Source of the DNA: Spinellus fusiger
Lineage: Eukaryota; Mucoromycota; Mucoromycetes; Mucorales; Phycomycetaceae
Length of the DNA stretch: 64,000 nucleotides
Direction: 5' to 3'
Assembly (NCBI GenBank): GCA_025094145.1
Contig: JALLLS010000015.1
Location: forward strand, 62,001 to 126,000
Part shown: positions 1-12,600 of the stretch, one piece after another
Layout: each line of letters begins with the position of its first letter
Position numbering within the stretch: the first letter of the stretch is position 1
Translations under genes and position numbers: made by a program
The notes under the pieces: generated by a model
The model's database searches: none
What the model was told of the DNA's origin: nothing
Seen by the model: only the letters and a program-made list of their open reading frames with translations

Positions 1-1747
1 TTGTATAAAAAGAAAGCCAATAGTACTATATTTAAAATATGCTGTATATTTAGATTAAAGGCAGATTTATTAAGACTAATAAGTTTCTGGGCAATAATGC
101 TATTGACACATATTAAAAGTATAAAGTTGATTTGAAAGCATAATTAGCTAATATGAGATACAGTAGCCAAATAAGTGTTGATCTAGTAGTTTGAATAACG
201 AGAAATACAGATCTGATCTGTAGAATAGTGCTTAACACCACCAAATAGAAAGTATAGAGCAAAGCAAAGAGATTAGAACTTCATAGGAAAGAAAGACTTA
301 TTTATTACAGTCTTAGTCCACTAGATAGAGTTAATTTATTTCTACAACATCCATCTTAACTATGGTTAAGAGAGACCAGCCTTTATTGATAATAAAGAAT
401 TGAATTGTTTATACTAATATTATTATTTTAGTTATGAGTACCTCATTGTATATTTATTACTTATTTATAGTTCTCTTACTAAGTAATGTCTTTATCGCTA
501 TAGAATATATTTTCTAAGCCATAACACCTCAATATTCTCTAAATGTTTTTTTTTTGAATAATGAAAAAATTCAGACGGCACTTTAACATAGTTTTTATTA
601 TACACCATCTTCAGAAACAATTCTTACTTCTTTTCAGAGAGTGAGAGAGGGAGGGAGGGAGAGAAGATAAAGACTGCATAATATCATAGTTTCTTATTGC
701 ACAAATCTATAACTTATCTGATTTTTATAACAAACAAAAAGAATATCAAATTCATTAAAGAAGATTGAAGAGGGAATGTATATGATGAAAGTGGTAGTAA
801 GCCAGTTGAAATGAAGATTCACAGTGAGCAATTCTTGTTGAAGAAGTACTGTGAGAATAATTGACGCTTGTAATAGTGTCTATTTTGGAATATCCTCGAG
901 ATTACTACCAATATTCATATTCAAAACTGCATATTTATTTGAATAAAGAACATTTATAAAAGCTATAGGCTTGTTAAATAAGAGACTATGTGGTCTCTAT
1001 CTTTTATCTGTATAGAGTAGGTTCAACAAATTTACTATCTTTTATTGGAAATATTTTGAACTCTTCTCTTAAAAATTACTATCTGTTTCCTGAAATATTA
1101 TACAGTACACTATTTCTGAAAATTATTCGTTCACAAAAGATAGATCAGATGCACAAATAATTTTTTTAATAATAATAAAAACTAATATTAAGTCTTAAGA
1201 CTTTCCAGAAATAATAATAATAATAATAATAATAAATAGATAATGCCTTTAGTATCAAATAGTGTATTTTTATAGTCAATTAGTGTTTTTTTTATTTTTT
1301 ATTTTTAACTTAATATGAGTAATAACATTTAATTTCTGACAGAGGATAATCAGGGTAGAGTTACCACAGAATTTGAATAATATAACTAATTTGACAAGAT
1401 ATAAAGTCGCAGCCCACTCCTATTGAACTTGATCCTAAAAAGAAACGCGATTTGACTATAAAAATCCGCCATTTGATACCGTAAGCACTTGACAGCTGGT
1501 CATCATCAGAATAGGAAAGATAATATCTACGTTTGAATAAACAAACGTAAACTATGAGATTTATCCAATCATAATAACAGTGGAAATTAAAGAAAAATAG
1601 TATTCTTATACATTAGAGGCAACTCTATGTGTACTACTTTTTAAACTTTGGCTCATACTCCAATTGAAATACAATAGTCCAAATTACTGTTCCTCAAATG
1701 AATATAAATACGTAAGATTTACATTCTTTTCATTCCACTAATTTATC
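1..1747. other. AT-rich intergenic region, no gene seen
   Basis: No supported coding region on either strand. It holds a GA-rich tract (about 639-668), an AAT microsatellite (about 1211-1236) and long A/T runs. The last 100 bases or so before 1748 should contain the promoter of the aminotransferase gene, but I see no confident TATA box or operator. Confidence 0.6.
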
Positions 1748-3114
1748 ATGAAAAATCTCCCACAATCCTTTGGAAAAGTTCTTCGAAAAGACTTTTTTAT
1801 TGAAGAGGGCCATATACCCCTCAACAATGGTGCTTTTGGTGTTCATCCTCTTTATGTAGCTGAAGCCCGTATTCGATATCAAAGACAGGCAGAGCTTAAC
1901 CCAGAGCGTTGGTTGCGTCGTACTGTATTCACTGAAATTGAAAAATCAAAAAAGATCCTTGCTTCTATTGTTCATTGTGATCCTGAGGACATTGTGTTCA
2001 TTAGCAATAGTACAACAGCTGTTAATAGCTTACTGAGAAGCCCTTTATTCAAACCAGGCGATAAACTTCTTCACGTAAGTTATTTCTGGTAACCAACAGG
2101 AGAAATAACACTTATCCATCCCATAGTTCAATACTGCTTATAACGCAGTGTTGAAAGCTATTGAGTTTGTAAACGACAACTATGGTGTCGAGCTGGTACA
2201 GGTTGATATCAAATACCCAATAAGTGATTCTGAAGTGCTAGCAGCTACAAGAAATGTTCTTGAAAGCTACCGTGGTTTACCAGGAGACATTAGACTGTGT
2301 GTCATGGATGCTATTAGTTCTACGCCTGGTGTACGCTTCCCATTTGAAGCTATGACTTCTCTATTGAAAGAGTACAATGTCTTATCTCTCATTGATGGTG
2401 CACATACATTAGGTAAGTAATTGTATCTATAAACTACTTACGAACATGTCTTATAGGTCATATTCCATTGAACCTTGATGAGGTGGATTGTGATTTCTAT
2501 CTTAGTAATCTTCATAAATGGTTTTTTGTGCCCCGACCAGCTGCTTTTATACGGGTTGCTAAGCGTAATCAGCATCTAGTACACCCACTCACTATTAATA
2601 GTGACTACAAGAGCAATAAGGAGGGCTTGAATGCTTTGACTTTCAGAGATGAATTTGGATGGCCAGGAACCAGCGATTTCAGTAACTTCCTATGCATTGA
2701 AGATGGTAAGCCAACTTTTGTCTGTAGTTTCTTAACCGGGTAATAGCCTACGAATACCGTAAAACACTTGGTGGAGAAGAGGCTATCATAAAGTATTGCC
2801 ATGATTTAGCTGTTTGTGGTGGGGATCTGGTGGCTAAAATATTTGGTACAAGTGTTATGGAGGTCCCAGAAAAAAACTTAACTGCATGTATGGTCAACGT
2901 ACGATTGCCCCTTGTTCAATCACGTCTTTCTGATTCAGAGACGGGTAACTTTGTTTTTGAGAAGCTACTTCATGAGCACAACTGTACAGTTTATGTGTAT
3001 CCTCATAATGACCAGTGGTGGGTTCGTTTAAGCCCACAGGTCTATAATGATTTAAGTGATTTTGAGTATGTAGCAAAGGCTCTTCTTGAAGTCATCAAGT
3101 TATTGGAAAAGTAG
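1748..3114 (+). CDS. PLP-dependent aminotransferase class V (isopenicillin-N epimerase / Egt2-like)
   Basis: Four exons join in frame: 1748-2074, 2127-2412, 2457-2705 and 2747-3114. The introns are 41-52 nt with GTAAG-type donors and TAG acceptors. The predicted protein is 409 residues, normal for a fold-type I PLP enzyme. The start region (LNNGAFG near residue 25) and a following NPERW stretch resemble isopenicillin-N epimerase-like and Egt2-like members. SLIDGAH carries the cofactor-contacting Asp (about residue 199), and SNLHKWFF carries the Schiff-base Lys (about residue 225). The family includes cysteine desulfurases, epimerases and the ergothioneine C-S lyase Egt2. The N-terminal pattern favours the Egt2/epimerase-like branch, but the substrate cannot be read from the sequence. 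There is no targeting peptide, so it is probably cytosolic. The ORF is intact after splicing. Confidence 0.85.
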
Positions 3115-3629
3115 AATAAAAATAATCTTTTCTACAACTACCACTTCTGACTAAAGTAATAAGGGTTTCTGGGGTTTTCTTATATCTATAGTACTAAGAA
3201 TATCTTAATACAACACTCCTTTTACTAAATTTATTTATTTTGTACTTGAAATGAAGGAAACCTTAGTAATGCTAAATGAAAATCTAGAGAGGGTAGATAA
3301 TCAATCCTCCATACAAAGGGTGTTTATCTATTTTTGGCAATTCAAAGCTATAACCCGGACACTGAATCATAAGACCCTTGTCTCCTTATGAATTACATCT
3401 ACTCAATAGAGCACCTTCAACAATAGGTACTAGCATACGTGACTGCTATATAAATCTTATCTTCATTGACAAAATGAGTATCTCTGGCTCATAAGAACTA
3501 GGATGGTAAAGGAAGGCATTTATTAAGCATTTAAAGACAATAAAAATAGTCGGAGAAGAATAGAGAACTGGTCTGATAAAAAGAGTATTTTCTAACAGGA
3601 AATGTTTATACAGTCATTGCATTTGTAGT
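3115..3629. other. Intergenic region between convergent genes
   Basis: About 515 bp between the stops of the convergent aminotransferase and FAM210-like genes. It is AT-rich with no supported ORF. It must contain both 3' ends (AATAAA-like words occur at about 3114-3124 on + and in the A/T-rich stretch before 3630). Nothing else recognised. Confidence 0.5.
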
Positions 3630-4274
3630 CTAGGGTTTTGTAGCTGCAATAGCAGTTCCTCCCAAGAAACGAGGTGCATATTTTGCCCAGCCAAGCTGAT
3701 GCAGTTTCCGCACGACGGCAGGAGTAATAGCAGCTGTTACGGTCAGTCGAACAGGTAAGAATAATGTCTTGTGAATTGTGTAGGCTAGTAAGAAGATGGA
3801 CGTAAATGAAGGACGCTCTTCTTCTTCAGACTGAGGTGTTTCTTCAATATTTTTAGCTTCTGGAGGTGTTTCCTTGACTGGTAAACCCACGTATGTTTTT
3901 GCACTATTAAGAATATCCATAGCACTTGCTTCTACTTGTTTTACTTTATCAAGGCCAGCAAACTCAATGGCCAGTAATACGGCACCAAGGTCAATCATGC
4001 CAATACCCAAGTAGACAATCACTCCTGCTGCACCATATTTCTGAGCAAGTTCCTTGAGCTTTCCTACTTTCTTTTCAGATTTTGCATGTGCTAATACTTG
4101 AGGTGAAGATGTCAGGGTTTCGATTTTTGTTGTTGTATTATCTTTTATGTAGTATCTTAGTCCTTGTTTATAAGGAATTATAGGTTTTCGAACTGGAAAT
4201 AGGGTCCTTGAAGCTACTCTCGGCCCTAATGGTTTGGCAAGGTGGTAAAGACGAGTAAAAGAACGGAAAGACAT
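3630..4274 (-). CDS. FAM210/DUF1279 family mitochondrial membrane protein
   Basis: Uninterrupted 214-residue ORF. The N-terminus is Arg/Ser-rich and lacks acidic residues (RSFTRLYHLAK... to about residue 45), typical of a mitochondrial presequence. Residues about 68-115 contain the DUF1279 signature: KELAQKYGAAGVIVYLGIG followed by MIDLGAVLLAIEFAGLD, the latter part hydrophobic. After an acidic Glu/Pro linker (about 145-160) a second hydrophobic region (about 163-200) ends in LGWAKYAPRFLGG. The human relatives FAM210A/B act in the inner mitochondrial membrane, in mitochondrial translation and metabolism. The role here is inferred from the family only. Length and domain order fit a full-length fungal member. 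The ATG is the first in frame and is preceded by A/T-rich promoter DNA. Confidence 0.85.
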   Translation of the reverse strand: MSFRSFTRLYHLAKPLGPRVASRTLFPVRKPIIPYKQGLRYYIKDNTTTKIETLTSSPQVLAHAKSEKKVGKLKELAQKYGAAGVIVYLGIGMIDLGAVLLAIEFAGLDKVKQVEASAMDILNSAKTYVGLPVKETPPEAKNIEETPQSEEEERPSFTSIFLLAYTIHKTLFLPVRLTVTAAITPAVVRKLHQLGWAKYAPRFLGGTAIAATKP

Positions 4275-5180
4275 AGTAAAGGGAAAGGAACAACCATTGA
4301 GGTTGTTTTGACGTATTTAACTCGGAACAAGTATAGCGTGACTGCCCTGACTTCGGAACATATCAGTCTAAATATAAAAAAAAGTGGCATTCATGTTTAT
4401 TCGTAATCCTTCAAACTCCGACATATATTTCCACTTTTCCCCATTTTTTATACTTAAGCTTTGTGTGGCAAAACTATTTTTATTCCTTGACTATAGACAT
4501 TGAATTTATATCAAAAAGATATAGACACTTAGATAATCTATATTTTCAGGTGATGAATAATTTTTTTATTTTATAATACGGAATATATAGGGATTGTCAG
4601 TGAACAACTGGAATTTAGTTGATTCAACTTAAAGAGTGGAAACAATCAGACCCCGAATGACTCAAACTAAGCTTTCTAAGGTACATGAACAACTTGAATC
4701 AGTTTAAGATGTATTTCTTTATTTGATGAAAAATACAGTTGCTTCCTGAAGCACCTTGCTATTCATAGCGACAATTAACTTTAGGGTCAATAAGTCTACA
4801 AGAAAAGAACAAGAAAAAACAGGCAAGAAGGAATACATGGTTTTATCTAGTGTAATCAAAGTTACCATTATTACGTCCTGCAATTATAACAATAACTATA
4901 ATATTATAGGCCCTTTGTCTTCCGATAATGCATAAATTCGGCAGGTAGTGACAGATCATAGACCGTGTTAGTAACTGAAGCCCAATTCATGGGGTTTTCT
5001 TAACAGAGATGTATAGCTTGGAAGAAATAAAGTATTTTTTATTTCATTTCATATCTGTTCTTCATCAGTATTGACATCATTTATACATGTATATATAATA
5101 AAACTATTAGTCTATTAGTAAAAAACCATCTCTCTATGTAGATAAAGACTACTTATTTATGTAGTGGGATAGTCTTAAAG
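4275..5180. other. AT-rich intergenic region, no gene seen
   Basis: About 900 bp upstream of the FAM210-like gene, ending at the inverted-repeat terminus of the next mobile element (5181). No ORF with family resemblance and no structured repeat apart from A/T runs. Confidence 0.5.
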
Positions 5181-6569
5181 TACACACCTAAAGATCTTTA
5201 GGATATAAAAAGAAATAGTTGAAATACAATTGTTTAAAAATAACAAATTGATTTGAAAAGGAGCAAAAATAAGTTGAGACCTATTCATGTTAGTTTTTAA
5301 ACAAATAAAAACTATGTAGATTTACCTGTAAATGTCTGAATCACATAGGAAAACACTTTCGATGTGGCGGTATATAATATAAATATAAATATAAATATCT
5401 ATGCTTCTCGACAGAAAGGAACTGGTCAGTGGCGATCATTCAAAACCTCTTCTGCAATTGTATAGATATTCTTTGATGCATTCACATCTCTGTTCCAAAC
5501 AATTCCACAACTTTCGCAAGCGTGGATATTGTTGAAATTCATGAATACCTCGGTGAGGTTATTTGTGTTATAAGTGTGGCAGATCTTGAGAAAAACAAAA
5601 TAAAACAGAGTAACTGTTAGAAGAGCTTTTCATATTATTTGACAGGTCAATCATGTTTACTCTCGATTTTCGAAATTTATCAACATCAACCATAAGAAGA
5701 TCTCTACCCTTTTGTCTCTTTTTTCAATGATTGATATAAAATTCTCATCAAACCAACACGATGACCTTTGAACTTGGCAGCATCTTTTACCTTTATTCCT
5801 GTGCTATAGGCAACGACTGGCAGTTTGGTAGGATTATACTCCAATCCTTTTAGGTGCCAATACCCCTTTTCAATAATAAAATAATAGTAAAAATAATTAG
5901 TTCGAGATGTATTAATGTACTCTCTATGTGTGTGTCGTATTACTCTTGCACTGGCACCTTCTTCTTGCCTTTGTCTTTGTAATGGATTCACTGAGTTTAT
6001 TATAGTAAAAGAATATACAATAGAAACTGACTAACATGTCAGACATAATAAACATATAATCACCAGATCACAACTGTTGGTTTATATGCCAAACAAAGGC
6101 AAACAAGTTAAAGAGGGTAGAAGTTATGAAGAACAACAGACAGTGTAATTTGCAGGTATTTATATCCAAGCAGAAGAGAACAAAACAAAATTTCACAATT
6201 CATTTGCTTAATCAGAACTACCAAAGTAATGTAGACTACAACAACATTTTAGAAAGAAAAGAATTTCTTAAAGAACAGTTGCCTAGTTACCCGTTGTGAT
6301 CAAATCGTATGTTGTGTTTCTGTTCATGTACCCTTTTTGAATTCCCTAGACTAGCCTTTGTACTAATAATCTATTTTAAGTCCCCACTAGAGACCGAACT
6401 ACTACCAATTCATCTCTCTAGTGGTCTTGTTGATAACCGCAGTATCCTTTATTACAGATACTTGCAAACCTTTGATTTTAAATACAGTTCCATAAAAGGG
6501 CAAAATATTTTCGGACGTAAAAGGAAGTAAATATCACCGCCTAAAGGCCAGAGAATCTTTGGGTGTGTA
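5181..6569 (-). mobile_element. TIR element (copy A) carrying a Fanzor-type nuclease relic
   Basis: About 1.39 kb bounded by TACACACC at 5181 and its inverse GGTGTGTA ending at 6569. The imperfect terminal inverted repeat extends about 30 bp: AAAGATC...ATATAAA inside the left end, and GGCCTTTAGGCGGTGATAT (read on the minus strand) inside the other. Read on the minus strand, a non-coding 5' part (6569 to about 6000) is followed by the nuclease relic (5991-5399) and about 200 bp of non-coding 3' end. The last 900 bp or so are strongly similar to copy B at 45.6-46.5 kb. No clear target-site duplication could be assigned. It is a degenerate, probably immobile copy: at about 1.4 kb it is too short for a full-length Fanzor gene. 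Confidence 0.75.
5399..5991 (-). pseudogene. Fanzor (TnpB-like RNA-guided nuclease) C-terminal relic, copy A
   Basis: The reading frame runs from about 5991, shifts near the KKETKG stretch, then continues as GRDLLMVDVDKFRKSR. A GTAAAC...CTAAC...CAAG intron-like segment (5660-5585) is followed by ICHTYN...ACESCG, then VWNRDVNASKNIYTIAEE. This is the C-terminal pattern of TnpB/Fanzor proteins: a zinc ribbon followed by the RuvC-III catalytic Asp in the NRDxNA context. One ribbon Cys is changed (CxxH/Y instead of CxxC in the first pair). An in-frame TGA follows EVLNDRH. The N-terminal half, including RuvC-I, is absent. I read this as a dead copy. The family call rests on motif recognition, not on a database search. 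Confidence 0.7.
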
Positions 6570-6675
6570 GAAAGCAGTCATGTGATCAAGACAGCTAATT
6601 TAACAATAAGATAATCCATGTGCCATCTTTGAACTTGGTCTCATTGTCCTTTCTGCTTCCATTACTACTAGGGCA

Positions 6676-9600
6676 ATGTATATACCTATTCCAACTGTAT
6701 CTCATGAGGAAATTATCAATGTTCTTGAGGACTTCTATAAGAATCACAGAATAAACTCGGACCATTCTAGTCCACATGAAGTATCTTCACTTAACAACCA
6801 CTATACATATGACTCTGTACACGACACTCACTCACCGACAGAACACTCTCAGTTCATACCCGTTTCTGATAGGAGCAGAATAGACAATAGAAACAGGTAG
6901 AAAGAAGCGGTATAATAGCTCAATAGGACCCTATGAGAATTAATACAAAGCTGTTCTTTCCTTCTTTGTCTTACTAGTGCCTTTGTCTCAACTACAGGTA
7001 GAGACAAAAGCCCTTATAGTAGCAATGGGACTTTTCCTGAGACAACACCATTCAATCACAATCACAAGTACTCTGAAGAAAAATCTTTAGCTGCCAGTGA
7101 TAGAATACTAAAAGACACGCCAATCAAAACCAACCGCCCCTCACTTACCTGCTTTGAGGATATGAAATCTTCTGCTATGCAAAATTGGACAAGTGGTGTG
7201 GATTTCGAGATGCAGTCAAAAGAAATCACAAGGGCAAAACAAACTCCCTGGCTTACAGCGTCTGAATTCAACAACCTATCATCACCTAAAGAAGCAATCT
7301 CTATACTTCCTCCAAGTGAGGTGACGCCACCCACCTATGCAAAGGTTACTTCTCAAAAGCCTCCTGCAGATCCTCCAGCATGGATATTATACAATGAACA
7401 TTCTTCTGAACCAACAAACACAGTCTTTTCTACACCACAATCTATCATCTCCTATGAAACAGAATTCGAAAAAATACCAGTAGAAGAGAACGTAAGCCTA
7501 TTCATATTTGCCTATTCAATCCAGCGCCAGTTGTTTGGAGAACATACTCTATCTCGCTTTCAAGAAAGAATAGAAGATATGATACAGCTTGTACACTCTA
7601 TGGATTATCGTACATTGGGAATGTTCATTCAGGCATTATGCTTCGCTGTTGAACTAGAAAGAGCAGAACTTAAGCTTACTACTGAGCCCTATGCTGCAAA
7701 TGAACCTTCTTTCCGGGAAGATCTTCCCAAGACAAGGGTTTCTGATGCACTTGTGACTCATTATCCTATATTTCTTGAGGCTATTGAAACGTACATTCAG
7801 ACATACATAGCTTCACCAGAAGAAGTCATCTCACTGTTAAAATTCTTCCTAAACTTTGCAGTTCAATGTCCAGTGTGTGTAGACTCGATCCCTTTGGGGG
7901 CCATTAACATCCAGTTCAATGAGAAGAAATCCATCTTTCTTGAGAATGAGATTCAGCAAGTGAATGGCTTGCTTCGAGAGATTTCTTCCCTTCAAAAGAG
8001 AGATATTTGGTTTAATATCAATGATGAATCTTCCCATGACCACCCTTCTGATATGATGGGACCAGAAGGCATTAGTGCTTATTGGATAGAAGAGTGGCGA
8101 TCATTAAAAGAACATTCTCTTAAATTGTTTACGGGCAGTATGCTTGCTGAAGAAGTGCTGGATAGATTGAATTCTAAAAATGAAACGATTTATCCAATGT
8201 GGTATCCTGAAGGAGTAAAAACAAACGTCGTTGGAAATAGTGATATGGCCTCCATTGTTAACACTTCATGGCTGTCTTCGAGCCTGGACATTTACTTGTC
8301 GGTACACTATGCTATCTTGCGTGAATTATTATGGGGTCCTGTTCGACAGGCATTAAAGTGTTATGTTACTCAGCAGAACCCATCTACAGAGAACATCTAT
8401 TGGAGTGTAATTCATGAGTTACAAGTGTACAGTACATCTTTATCAGCTTCTGTCATTACACCTACCATAGTATTTGAGTCGTTAATCAATAAGGCAGTCG
8501 GTACATCAGACCCAGTTTCTATCCAAGAGGGATCACTAGCAGTACTGATACCCTCCACCCACAAATTACCCCATGATCTTGCTTCTCTAGCCTCTTTATC
8601 CAGTCATATTATTACAGGCACTGTATCCAGTTTTATTTCTCAGCCTGTTTCTAATGATACTCTTGATACACTTTATATGTTATCTCTGCATATTGAGCAG
8701 GAAGAGATAAAGAAACTCCGCCGTTCCTCAGGCTATACCATGATTGCTACCTCGATGAAAGGTGCTCCTATGTTGCCGATTCTTTCATGGTTACGAAAAG
8801 AAGCTACTCAGTTCGATAAAAGAATGTTCTCAACACCTGTATTGGATCGGTTATTGACAGTGACTCACAATTCACCCGCTGATTCATCCTCTAATAATCA
8901 AAAACAACCCAAAGAAAATCAAAGAGAAATAGATGAAAATCATACTGTACCTTTATACTTGCAAAATTCCGAGATTGATATTTCCTGTATTGTTACTGAA
9001 GCATTTGCCAATAGTAAAGCACGTCCTGGGCAGGGTGTATGGCCACAACTGCCATCCAAGTATATGTCTATGCCCATCCACAGTCGACCTGATATATACA
9101 CGCTATCACACAGTCAACTCAGTGCTGGAAAACATGCATTATATAATCGTGTAGCTGTCATCTCTGGCTCTACAGGTACAGGAAAAACGTACTTGGCCAG
9201 CAAAGTGGGAGTGTTGACACATCAAGCACTGGTGACTAGTCAAGTATTTCATCCGATTCTACTATTGACAAAAAATGAAGCAACCCTTGAGGAAATTCTT
9301 GAAAATGTAGTGGATGAGATCCCTCATTTAATCCACTTGGGGATCAGTACAAATAACAAGAAACTTATTCCTCGTGAGGGCTACAAACTATTTGGTATGG
9401 ACTCAAAAGATCAAAATCGTCGCTACATCCTTCAAATGGAAAGACATCAGGCAACTCTACAAGCCAATTTGAAAGCATTATGGGATTATCGATTCCGTAT
9501 ACAAAATTCAGATTTTCATACACTGATGACTATTATTCCTCCTGATTATATGTATCATCTAAGGCAGGTCATTCATAAAAAGCCTTACAATGTTTCCCTA

Positions 9601-12600
9601 AAGAACAACGAGCGTATCGTAAGAGCATGGCTTTATGATACACAGCCTTCTCAAAACAATGTATCCGACTCTCTCCCCCTAACAAAAGACTTTGAACTAT
9701 GGAATACTGCTTACACAGCTCTTTTGGAATCCTTGTCCCCCCCTGACACATACAAGCGTACCTCTCATTTGACAGATCCTAGTGCGTACAGTGATAAACT
9801 ATCATGGATCCAGAACCATAGACCTCATATTTACAGCATTGAAGAAGCCACGAATTGGCCACTATCCACCTCTCCTTCTGCCTCTCACATCCGTACTGCT
9901 CTTTATAACATATGGTCTCGAAAACCCCCCGAGTATATCTGGTTTATCAGTGTCGAAGAAAGAAGAGAAATTTGGGTTAATGCTGTGCGCACCGTATTGA
10001 GATTCATTGATCAAGATATTGACAGACACTTGGAAGAGCAATTGAAACTGTCCGAGGCCCTAGATGCTTTTAGACTACAGCGATGGGGTGCTGAGTGTTG
10101 TTTGAGTCGTTTCATTGGCATGACTATGGAGTTTGCTACAGTGCACCAAGAGTTTGTAAGAAGCCTTTGTCCAAGCATTGTTATTGTTGATGAAGCCTCC
10201 GAAATCCTGGAGTCGTCTCTTATTCCTTTTATTTTTGGTCCTCGAATGGAGCATCTTATTCTTTTCGGCGATGATAAGCATATGCTGAACTCACAGGCAC
10301 TAGATGCATTATCAGATTCACCCCGAGGACTGGATGTCTCCTTGTTTGAACGATGGACAATGACAGGTGGTAAAGTGCTCCAGTTAAAAGAACAGTGGCG
10401 TATGTGCAGTGAGATAAATGAGATACACAGCGTGCTGAGTCCTGTTTTATTGGAAGAGGAAAACAAAATAGATAGTACAGTGCCACCGCTCTCTGGACTT
10501 GACAATCGCACATATTTTGTATCAATGGATACAGAAATAACTTGTGAATATACTGATAATGAATTGAGTAATAAGTTTGGAGAAAAGATCTATGAAAGTA
10601 TGTCTGATGAGGCCCGTTACGTGTGTCGATTGGCACTTTATTACCTGCAGCAAAGCCAAGAACCTATCGATGCATCTATTCTTGTACTTGATCCTGTGCA
10701 AAAGAGGCTAATACAATGGTTAATTATGAATGAAATGAAAAACTACAGCAGGTTATCAAAGGCTCCTTTATTATTGACAGTTTTATTGGTGGAAGAATGC
10801 GGTATTCAAGAAAGAGATATTGTTTTCTTCTCGCTTTGCATGTCAAAAAATAGCAAAGCATCCGAAGAACAGATTTCTTTTGCTTTATCTCGAGCAAGAT
10901 ATGGTCTTTATTTTGTGGGAGATACTTCAGCTCTTGTTGGAACCCCTTGGAAGAAGATAATTCACTACATGAAGTTAAAAGGTAAACTATTCACATCTAC
11001 ACACACATATATATATATTCTATCAATGCGTGTTTTACTTTTTATGGAGCATTGACTCTTTCTCTTTCTTACTCACTATGAAGGAATATGCTCACCTAAC
11101 CTCCAGTTACGCTGTATGAAACACAAAGATCGTACAACCATTGTTACTTACTGGCAGGACTTTAATAAAGTCGTTAATGGAGGATGCGCGGTAGAGTCGA
11201 TTTCATAGTACCAAATAGAAAAAGAGAGGGAAAAATTCACTTACTATGATTTTTAGTTACCCTGCGAAACCCTTATGAAATGTGGCCATGTGTGTCAAGA
11301 AGTAACTATAGATGCTGCACTCTTTTTCTTACAGTATTCTATTAGAGCTGCCATATTCTAGACCACTCTCGGATTCCGTGTACAAACAAATGTGTCAGAC
11401 CTCGTCCGGAAGGATGTCCACATGCATGTCCCAATAGTTGTCATGTGTGTGAAAAACAAAAAAGGGCATGTCCTCCATGCACAGAACTTGTGTGTTTTGA
11501 GCCTCCTTGTGGGCATGAACGTCTAGTTGAATGCTATACGGTTATATTAGATAATATGGACAATGCTAGGAGGTTTATGGAAGAACAGTTAACAAAAATA
11601 GGGGAAGTTGCTGATAATATTGGCAGAAACTTTCAAATAGTGTGTACTGAGAGATGCAGCAGACCGTTGAGTTGTGGTCATGCCTGTCCTAACCTAGTAC
11701 GTACTCCGGTGATAAAATATGGTTTTGTGCTTATACGTGTGCATTGATATGAACTGAATTTTAGTGTGGGGCTGAACACTCTCATGATGCCATTGAATGC
11801 AAGGCCAGCTGTACAAAACAGTTGATTTGTGGGCACTATTGCGCAGAAGGTAAGTCTGTCTTAGGTGAGCGTAATGTTAACACGATTAGGGTGTGCACAG
11901 CCTAATGAACATACTGAGAGATGCCTAGAGCCATGTCAGCAAGTATGTTCTCATAGATACAAGTGTGGAAGAGATTGCTGGGAAGTCTGTACTCCTTGTA
12001 ATGAAAGCTGCCCTTACAGTGTATGTAGACTAAGATAATTCACTGTTATTATTACTATTATTATTACTATAATGTTGACACATTGTATACTATAGTGCGC
12101 TCATGGAAAGTGTAATAAGCGATGTCATGAAGTAAGTATATTGACTTACTATTAGCAAGAGAATAGCACTGCTTAACCGTACTGTTTAGAAATGTGATCG
12201 ACCTCCTTGCAATGAGAGCTGTAAAGAAATCCTGCCTTGCTCGTAAGTGGTTAAATAACATAGTAAACGGATAGGTATAGACATTCATGAACTTTTTTCT
12301 TTCTTTCTATAGACATTTATGCATTGGACTTTGCGGTGAAGAATGTCCACCCTGTAGAGTATGCTATCCTGATATAAAGTGCTCCATTTCCCTACGAATC
12401 TTAGGAGAATTCGAATCAGATGAAAGATCTTATGTTTTACCAGAGTGTAAATGTGGTATGTGTCTGAATTCCCATTTGGTTCATCCAATAATATTAAGCG
12501 TTCTCTCGCCTTACTGATTATTGCTATTAGTTTTCTCTGTTGAGTTTCTTGATATGTACTTTGAGAATCAGGCAAAGAATGGTAAGTTAGGATAGATTTA

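Noticed and set aside
10011..10636. Overlapping minus-strand ORFs of up to 166 codons
   Set aside because: They lie within the conserved helicase core of the ZNFX1-like gene and have no motifs.
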